Assembly (NCBI GenBank): GCA_023144715.1
Contig: JAGLFC010000147.1
Location: 1-10,555, forward strand
DNA length: 10,555 nucleotides
Source of the DNA: Gammaproteobacteria bacterium
GTDB taxonomy: Bacteria > Pseudomonadota > Gammaproteobacteria > GRL18
Direction: 5' to 3'
Positions within the stretch are counted from its first letter, which is position 1. Every line of letters begins with the position of its first letter. The position numbers and the translations under genes are program-made. Below are positions 5,831 to 10,555 of this stretch, one piece after another. Below the pieces are notes generated by a model. The model was not told the DNA's origin. It did no database searches and saw nothing but the letters and a program-made list of their open reading frames with translations.

Positions 5831-6427
5831 TTATTGAACAATCTGTACACGAGCCACTTGAGCAATTTCTTCGCCTAATTGTTGTAAAGCTTGATTCATC
5901 GCAATAACCAAATCATCATAATGAACACCCTTCACTGTTTCATTAATAATAGACACTTGAGTAATTATCGGCGTATCATTTTTATCAAATAAGCTCCAAC
6001 GCGATTCTAGAGTGACTGACTTTCCTAATTGACCATCAAAACGACCAATATCAATTGCTACTCTTAGGTCTAATGGGTATTGTCTATCACTTCTTGGTAG
6101 CCAATAAACACGGTTTGAATTCAGATTATTGGATAAATTAATCACCAATAAGCGATAAATGCTCCCATTAATCGGTTCTATCCAACGATTAAACTCTGAC
6201 ACATTAAAATGATGTTTTGATTGACGTGTCACAATTTGAGGACGGTTAATGTATTCTGGCAAACTAATCGGACCCACGCCAATAATACAGCCTTTTTCAA
6301 CCCCTATTAATGAGGCATCACTGCTTTCTTCAAGTTGATAAAATTCGGTGTTTTTTGATGTGCCTGTACAAGCACTTAAAAATAGGACTAAAAAAAAAAT
6401 AATTAGATAGTATTTGCCTAAAATCAT
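5831..6427 (-). CDS. pqiC: PqiC/YmbA-family outer-membrane lipoprotein
   Basis: This 198-residue protein begins with a lipoprotein signal peptide: a hydrophobic run to residue 17, then lipobox LSAC with Cys20. Thr21 follows rather than Asp, consistent with outer-membrane sorting. EFYQLE (28-33), IIGVGPISLPEYINRPQIVT (48-67) and FNRWIEPI (79-86) are the hallmarks of the PqiC family (DUF330, ABC-type transport auxiliary lipoprotein). PqiC is the outer-membrane partner of PqiA and the MCE protein PqiB, which are thought to form a conduit for lipids across the periplasm. Here it stands alone: the next gene on one side is divergent and cbbY lies 244 bases away on the other. GGAG, 8 bases before the ATG, is a good ribosome binding site. 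Confidence 0.85.
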   Translation of the reverse strand: MILGKYYLIIFFLVLFLSACTGTSKNTEFYQLEESSDASLIGVEKGCIIGVGPISLPEYINRPQIVTRQSKHHFNVSEFNRWIEPINGSIYRLLVINLSNNLNSNRVYWLPRSDRQYPLDLRVAIDIGRFDGQLGKSVTLESRWSLFDKNDTPIITQVSIINETVKGVHYDDLVIAMNQALQQLGEEIAQVARVQIVQ

Positions 6428-6542
6428 TGTAAATTCTCCATTTTCAACATCATACCAGACTTTAATAATTATAGTCCTAATACTTGAATGTTTTTGTATG
6501 GTATTATAAAGTATGATAAATTACTTTTTATAGGACACCATA
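6428..6542. promoter_or_regulatory. divergent promoter region between pqiC and the cupin gene
   Basis: For pqiC the minus strand holds a perfect TATAAT at 6473-6468, placing a start near 6461 and a leader of about 35 nt, but its -35 is poor. A second minus-strand TATAAT lies at 6508-6503. For the cupin gene the plus strand holds TTGAAT (6484-6489) and either TATAAA (6505-6510, 15-bp spacing) or the better hexamer TATGAT (6512-6517, no good -35). AGGA at 6532-6535 serves the ATG at 6543. CATACCA at 6451-6457 is nearly complementary to TGGTATT at 6499-6505. Confidence 0.4.
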
Positions 6543-7457
6543 ATGACGCTTAATGATCAATGGCAAGAACACATTCTTTCTTGGGAATATGACTCATCAG
6601 CCAACCCAAATTTACCAGAAATTCCCATTCATGCCTTCCCTGCTACGTTACATGAAACAGGTGATACAGCGATTATTGAGTTAGATTTATCCTCTACTAT
6701 TGGTACAGATGGATCAGCCACTACGCCTAATTTATTGGCAAATTATATTCATATTAATCAAAATGAATCCATTGACACACATGTTAATTCAACCTCAGAA
6801 GTGTTTTATGTGATGCGTGGTACAGGCCATACAAAAACCAGTGAAGGGACTTTAGAATGGCAACAAGGTGATGTCTTCACTTTACCCAGCAATTCAGGAT
6901 CGACACATCATGCGTCACAAGACAGTGCGTTGTGTTGGGTACATGATGCGCCTATGTTGACTTATATCGGTGCTAAAGCAGGCGAACCACGTTTTAAACC
7001 GACTTTTTATCCTAAAGACTATCTTGCTGGAGAAATTGCTCGTATTCGAGAAGCAGGTATTAAAGAAAATCGTAATCGTAATGGTGTGATTTTGGGTAAT
7101 CCTGCCAGTGAAAAAACACGTACGATGACCCCTAGTCTCTGGTCTTTATATAATTTATTACCCAAAGGTGCGGTACAAAAACCACATCGTCATAATTCGG
7201 CAGCCATTGATTTAGCCGTCTATGCAGCACCTGGCACGAATGTTTATACCATGATTGGTAAAGATATTGATGATCAGGGTAATATTATTAATCCTTTCAA
7301 AGCGGTTTGGAAGCCCAATACTATTTTTGTCACGCCTCCCGGTTGGTGGCATGCTCATTATAATGAGTCCGATGAAGATGCGTATGTATTCCCCATGCAA
7401 GATGCAGGTTTGCAGATTAATATGCGCACTTTAGATATTCAATTTGTAAGAGATTAA
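6543..7457 (+). CDS. bicupin protein related to gentisate 1,2-dioxygenase
   Basis: This 304-residue cytoplasmic protein has two cupin domains. The N-terminal one shows IDTHVNSTSEVFYVMRGTG (77-95; His80 and Glu86) and GDVFTLPSNSGSTHHA (109-124; His122/His123). The C-terminal one shows KPHRHNSAAIDLAVY (213-227; His215, His217) and PPGWWHAHYN (265-274; His270, His272). The HRH plus WHAHYN pairing recalls the iron site of gentisate and 1-hydroxy-2-naphthoate dioxygenases (AHRH, WHDHGN). However, here it lies in the C-terminal cupin, while gentisate dioxygenase uses the N-terminal one. A metal-dependent ring-cleaving or other dioxygenase is plausible, but a non-catalytic role is not excluded. The oxidoreductase gene begins 18 bases after its stop, so the two are very likely one transcript. 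No aromatic catabolism gene is nearby. Confidence 0.85.
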   Translation: MTLNDQWQEHILSWEYDSSANPNLPEIPIHAFPATLHETGDTAIIELDLSSTIGTDGSATTPNLLANYIHINQNESIDTHVNSTSEVFYVMRGTGHTKTSEGTLEWQQGDVFTLPSNSGSTHHASQDSALCWVHDAPMLTYIGAKAGEPRFKPTFYPKDYLAGEIARIREAGIKENRNRNGVILGNPASEKTRTMTPSLWSLYNLLPKGAVQKPHRHNSAAIDLAVYAAPGTNVYTMIGKDIDDQGNIINPFKAVWKPNTIFVTPPGWWHAHYNESDEDAYVFPMQDAGLQINMRTLDIQFVRD

Positions 7458-7475
7458 ATCAATATTAGTATCACT

Positions 7476-9683
7476 ATGAATAAACAAGAGAATAACCAAG
7501 AAATCGTGGGCGGTGGTTTAAAGAAAGTACTTTATACCCTTAATACGGTTAGAAAAATTGGTTTAAAAAACTCAGCCAAGGCTCTCACAGCAAATAATAC
7601 CTGTAAAGCCTGTGGTTTGGGAATGGGTGGGCAAAATGGTGGCATGGTTAATGAGTTACATGAATACCCAGCGGTGTGCAATAAGAGTGTGCAAGCACAA
7701 TTAACCGATATTCAACCACCGATTCCAAAAGAAATTTTTAAGCATAGTATTACTGATCTCAAAGAACTCACGGCTCATGAATTGGAACACTTAGGGCGTT
7801 TAGGTTTGCCACTGTATAAGTCGAAAGAAAATAATCATTTTCAAGTGGTGGATTGGCATTGGGCAATTAATTATAGTGCAAAAAAATTTGCACAAGTAAA
7901 TCCTGACCGTAGTTTTTTTTATGCCTCAGGGCGTTCATCGAATGAAGCCAGTTTTATACTGCAATTATTAGCCCGATTGTATGGCACAAATAATATTAGC
8001 AATTGCTCATATTATTGTCATCAAGCATCAGGAGAAGGCTTGTCGAGTACTCTAGGCACCACCACTGCTACCGTTGAACTCGCCGCTCTTGAAGCCTGTG
8101 ATCTGGTCTTTTTATTGGGTGCCAATCCCTCTTCTAATCATCCTCGTCTTATGCATAAGCTGAAGTTAGTGCGTGATAGAGGAGGTGATGTGGTGGTGAT
8201 TAATCCTGCTCGTGAACCAGGCTTGGTTAAATTTTCTTTACCAAAAAGTATTCGTTCGATGCTCAAAGGCGGTGATATTATCGCCTCTGAATATTTACAA
8301 CCGCATATTGGCAGTGATTTATGGTTAATTAAAGGCATTGCCAAAGCCATTATTGCGAGCAATGCTCAAAATCAAAGTTTTATTGATCAACAGACCGAAG
8401 GCTTTGAGCACTTTCTCAATGATATTTTAGGGACTTCTTGGGATGATATTGTGCAAGCATCGGGTATAGAGCAAGCACGTATTGAAGAAATTTCGGCACT
8501 CTATGCACGTTCTGAAAATACCATTTTTGCTTGGGGTATGGGTATTACTCATCACCTTAATGGTGTTAATAATGTTGAATACATTACCAATTTAGCTTTA
8601 TTACGTGGCATGGTGGGCAAGCCTAATGCTGGACTCTTACCCTTACGTGGTCATAGTAATGTACAGGGTATTGGATCAATGGGGGTAAAGCCAACACTCC
8701 CTAAAGCGATATTTGATAATATTGAACAATTATTTAATATTAAGCTACCTCAACATAAAGGCTTGGATACACTGGCTTGTTTACAAGAAGCACAAAAGGG
8801 AGCGATGGATGCCGCTCTTATTTTAGGGGGCAATCTTTATGCCGCCTCACCTGATAGCCAGTTTGCAGAGCAAGCTCTGGCAGCCGTTGATTTTAAACTG
8901 TTTTTGAGTACTAGCCTGAATCAAGGGCATTTATTTGGTTCTGATCAGAGTGAAAGTTTAATTCTCCCTGTCACCGCTCGTGATGAAGAATGGCAGGCAA
9001 CCACTCAAGAATCTATGTTTAATTTTGTTCGCATGAGTGATGGTGGTATTGACCGTTTGGATAATGTCCGACCTGAATCGGATATTCTTTGCGATCTTGC
9101 ACAGCAATTACTGCCTGACAGCCCCATTGATTTTAGCACATTAAAGTCACATCGAGCGATCCGCCAAGCGATTGCCAAGAGTATTCCTGGTATGCAACAA
9201 ATAGCAGATATTGATAACAACAAAACAGAATTTCATGTAAAAGATCGTGTTCTTAATCATCTGAATTTCCCAACAGCGAATCAACGTGCTTGTTTTATTA
9301 CTCACAAAAATACGTTACCTGTTAATTCTAAGCAGTCACTTTATCCCATAAAACTAATGACCATACGCAGTGAAGGTCAGTACAATAGTATTATTTATGA
9401 AGAAAAAGACTCTTATCGAAATATTGATCAACGTTGGTCAGTGATGATTAATGCTGATCAAATGATAGCCCTAGGGATTAAAGAAGATGATTGTGTCAAC
9501 CTTGTCTCTGAAACAGGGCGTATGGATAAAGTGCGAGTATATCCCTTTGATATTCCTTCAGGTAATATTATGGCATACTATCCAGAAGCCAATATTTTGG
9601 TGGGACAAGCGACTGATCCACGTAGTAAAACGCCTGCTTTTAAATCAGTACCCGTGAGAATTGAGAAATTAAGTGATTCATGA
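7476..9683 (+). CDS. FdhF/YdeP-family molybdopterin oxidoreductase
   Basis: This 735-residue enzyme is a DMSO-reductase-superfamily protein of the formate-dehydrogenase-like FdhF/YdeP group. Residues about 120-500 form the molybdopterin oxidoreductase core (LVFLLGANPSSNHPR 210-224; RGHSNVQGIGSMG 391-403). Residues about 622-730 form the dinucleotide-binding domain ending in YYPEANILV...DPRSKTPAFKSV. Cys181 in NCSYYCHQASGEG aligns with the selenocysteine/cysteine molybdenum ligand of formate dehydrogenases. Near the N-terminus CKAC (43-46) and Cys68 give only three cysteines for an iron-sulfur cluster. There is no twin-arginine signal or membrane segment, so it is cytoplasmic. The start has almost no Shine-Dalgarno, suggesting coupling to the cupin gene. 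Family E. coli YdeP is linked to acid resistance; formate as substrate here is unproved. No fdhD or electron-transfer partner is present. Confidence 0.9.
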   Translation: MNKQENNQEIVGGGLKKVLYTLNTVRKIGLKNSAKALTANNTCKACGLGMGGQNGGMVNELHEYPAVCNKSVQAQLTDIQPPIPKEIFKHSITDLKELTAHELEHLGRLGLPLYKSKENNHFQVVDWHWAINYSAKKFAQVNPDRSFFYASGRSSNEASFILQLLARLYGTNNISNCSYYCHQASGEGLSSTLGTTTATVELAALEACDLVFLLGANPSSNHPRLMHKLKLVRDRGGDVVVINPAREPGLVKFSLPKSIRSMLKGGDIIASEYLQPHIGSDLWLIKGIAKAIIASNAQNQSFIDQQTEGFEHFLNDILGTSWDDIVQASGIEQARIEEISALYARSENTIFAWGMGITHHLNGVNNVEYITNLALLRGMVGKPNAGLLPLRGHSNVQGIGSMGVKPTLPKAIFDNIEQLFNIKLPQHKGLDTLACLQEAQKGAMDAALILGGNLYAASPDSQFAEQALAAVDFKLFLSTSLNQGHLFGSDQSESLILPVTARDEEWQATTQESMFNFVRMSDGGIDRLDNVRPESDILCDLAQQLLPDSPIDFSTLKSHRAIRQAIAKSIPGMQQIADIDNNKTEFHVKDRVLNHLNFPTANQRACFITHKNTLPVNSKQSLYPIKLMTIRSEGQYNSIIYEEKDSYRNIDQRWSVMINADQMIALGIKEDDCVNLVSETGRMDKVRVYPFDIPSGNIMAYYPEANILVGQATDPRSKTPAFKSVPVRIEKLSDS

Positions 9684-9746
9684 AATACCTCAATTTAACA
9701 GGACACCTTTTTTATAGCATAACACCTTAATCTTTAACACTATATA
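9684..9746. other. convergent intergenic region
   Basis: This 63-base gap lies between two genes that end toward each other. I expected a bidirectional terminator but found no GC stem with a U-tract on either strand. It does hold a T6 run (9708-9713) without a stem, a direct repeat ACACCTT (9703-9709 and 9722-9728), and AGGACACC (9700-9707), which also occurs just before the cupin gene. Confidence 0.5.
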
Positions 9747-10499
9747 TTAATAGCATACTTGAAATGAAACGGTTCCTGAACCAGAACCAAATCGTTGTTT
9801 GGTATATTTTTCTATATCAATTAAAAAATCATTATCACCTAAATTATTACTACAACAACCAGCACAATCACTATCCGAACAAAGATCGTATGCCGTTGCT
9901 ATAATTTCTTTCTCTCCTTGACGTATTCTAATATTTTTTAGACCTAACCAGCCCCAATCTTTTGCATGAATAGCAATAATATTATTATTTTTCACCCATT
10001 CTTCTGATTTGGCTGGGCCTCCTAAACCATAAAATTGTCCTTGGTATTTACAACCACTATAAAGTACACACTCTTCATAATCATTTGGATCGGGGTATGA
10101 TGTATAATGGGTTAACGTGGCTTGATACCATTGAGTGCCACAATCACCTTTGGATTCACTCAGACCCACATCTAATTCCACTGAATCAAGCATGTCATAC
10201 GAATTTTTATAAAAAAGTCTTGCTTCATACTCACCTATTGCATTAATACTTTCTATTTCAATAGCTCCATTGGTCAAATTTTTTAACGGCCAACTCACCA
10301 CATTTTCCCAATCATCACTACTGGATTTTGGATAAATACCCAGCCAATAATTTTTATCTGCTTGTAAGCCTTCCAGATAAACAATAAGTATTTCATCAAC
10401 TTCATAGTGTGCTTTTGAGGTATCAATGGATTCAGCATAAGAAAAATGACTAGATAAAAATAAACACATTAGCACTACGTACTGTTTTAAATGACTCAT
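9747..10499 (-). CDS. secreted cysteine-rich protein, beta-sandwich plus barwin/RlpA-like region
   Basis: This 250-residue protein has a Sec signal peptide with likely cleavage after SYA (22/23). Residues about 24-112 resemble an immunoglobulin-like beta-sandwich, with YWLGIYPKSSSDDWENVVSW (51-70) and GEYEARLFYKNSYDMLDSVE (89-108). This pattern recalls domains attached to exported phosphatases and SKICH-type folds. Residues about 113-250 carry all eight mature-form cysteines (120, 144, 150, 207, 212, 215, 216, 249), enough for four disulfides. That part has AIHAKDWGWLGLKNIRIRQG (176-195) and TAYDLCSDSDCAGCCSNN (202-219), suggestive of a double-psi beta-barrel as in barwin, expansin or RlpA-like proteins. 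It is probably periplasmic or extracellular. The fold call is from memory of motifs, and no catalytic aspartate is assigned. GGGGA before the ATG is a good ribosome binding site. Confidence 0.75.
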   Translation of the reverse strand: MSHLKQYVVLMCLFLSSHFSYAESIDTSKAHYEVDEILIVYLEGLQADKNYWLGIYPKSSSDDWENVVSWPLKNLTNGAIEIESINAIGEYEARLFYKNSYDMLDSVELDVGLSESKGDCGTQWYQATLTHYTSYPDPNDYEECVLYSGCKYQGQFYGLGGPAKSEEWVKNNNIIAIHAKDWGWLGLKNIRIRQGEKEIIATAYDLCSDSDCAGCCSNNLGDNDFLIDIEKYTKQRFGSGSGTVSFQVCY

Positions 10500-10555
10500 T
10501 TTATTCCCCTATATTTTAATAGATATACACATATATCATACGATTAAATAACTAA
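10500..10555 (-). promoter_or_regulatory. upstream region of the secreted protein gene
   Basis: The minus strand shows GGGGA about 6 bases before the start codon and a TATGAT -10-like hexamer (5 of 6) at 10540-10535. The matching -35 would fall outside the window. A perfect inverted repeat GATATA-CACA-TATATC at 10522-10537 overlaps the downstream half of this -10, a place suited to an operator. The region is very AT-rich, so all three calls except the ribosome binding site are tentative. Confidence 0.35.

Noticed and set aside
7212..7400. 62-residue minus-strand reading frame inside the bicupin gene
   Set aside because: It lies opposite well-conserved cupin motifs and has no gene-like features.
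8138..9223. Minus-strand reading frames of 74 and 72 residues inside the molybdoenzyme gene
   Set aside because: They are antisense to conserved core sequence, without recognised motifs; shadow frames.
7476..9683. Calling the enzyme a formate dehydrogenase (fdhA/fdhF)
   Set aside because: The cysteine pattern and overall layout fit the FdhF/YdeP-like group, members of which are not shown to use formate, and no FdhD or electron-transfer subunit is nearby.
9684..9746. Bidirectional terminator between the convergent genes
   Set aside because: There is a T6 run but no GC-rich stem before it on either strand.

Overview
The window looks like chromosomal DNA from a low-GC gammaproteobacterium. Most of it is roughly one third G+C by eye. 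The biotin genes are of the bioH/bioC type, and a cbb3 oxidase gene carries upstream sites of the FNR/Anr type. A CbbY-type sugar-bisphosphate phosphatase fits (but does not prove) an organism with the Calvin cycle. I saw no phage gene, insertion sequence, tRNA, rRNA or CRISPR array.

Left end (1-446). The first 127 bases are the start of ccoN, the catalytic subunit of the high-affinity cbb3 cytochrome c oxidase, reading leftward. Its upstream region holds two perfect FNR-type palindromes 28 bp apart, a plausible -10 box, and a predicted leader of about 225 nt with several inverted repeats.

Biotin-associated operon (447-5586, minus strand). Six tightly packed genes are transcribed in the order cbbY, a class I aminotransferase, bioH, bioC, bioD and an uncharacterised membrane-anchored protein. 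BioC and BioH make the pimeloyl-ACP precursor, and BioD makes dethiobiotin near the end of the pathway. bioF, bioA and bioB are not here. bioC appears to use a TTG start and may have its own extended -10 promoter. No clear terminator separates this operon from the ccoN control region.

Middle (5587-6542). A lone pqiC-type outer-membrane lipoprotein gene (minus strand) sits without pqiA or pqiB beside it. A divergent promoter region follows.

Right part (6543-9683, plus strand). A two-gene operon encodes a bicupin related to gentisate dioxygenases and an FdhF/YdeP-type molybdopterin oxidoreductase with a cysteine at the molybdenum-ligand position. The substrate of the pair cannot be read from the sequence, and this is the most likely place for undescribed biochemistry. 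A convergent gene (9747-10499, minus strand) encodes a secreted, disulfide-rich protein with an N-terminal beta-sandwich-like domain and a C-terminal part resembling double-psi beta-barrel proteins.
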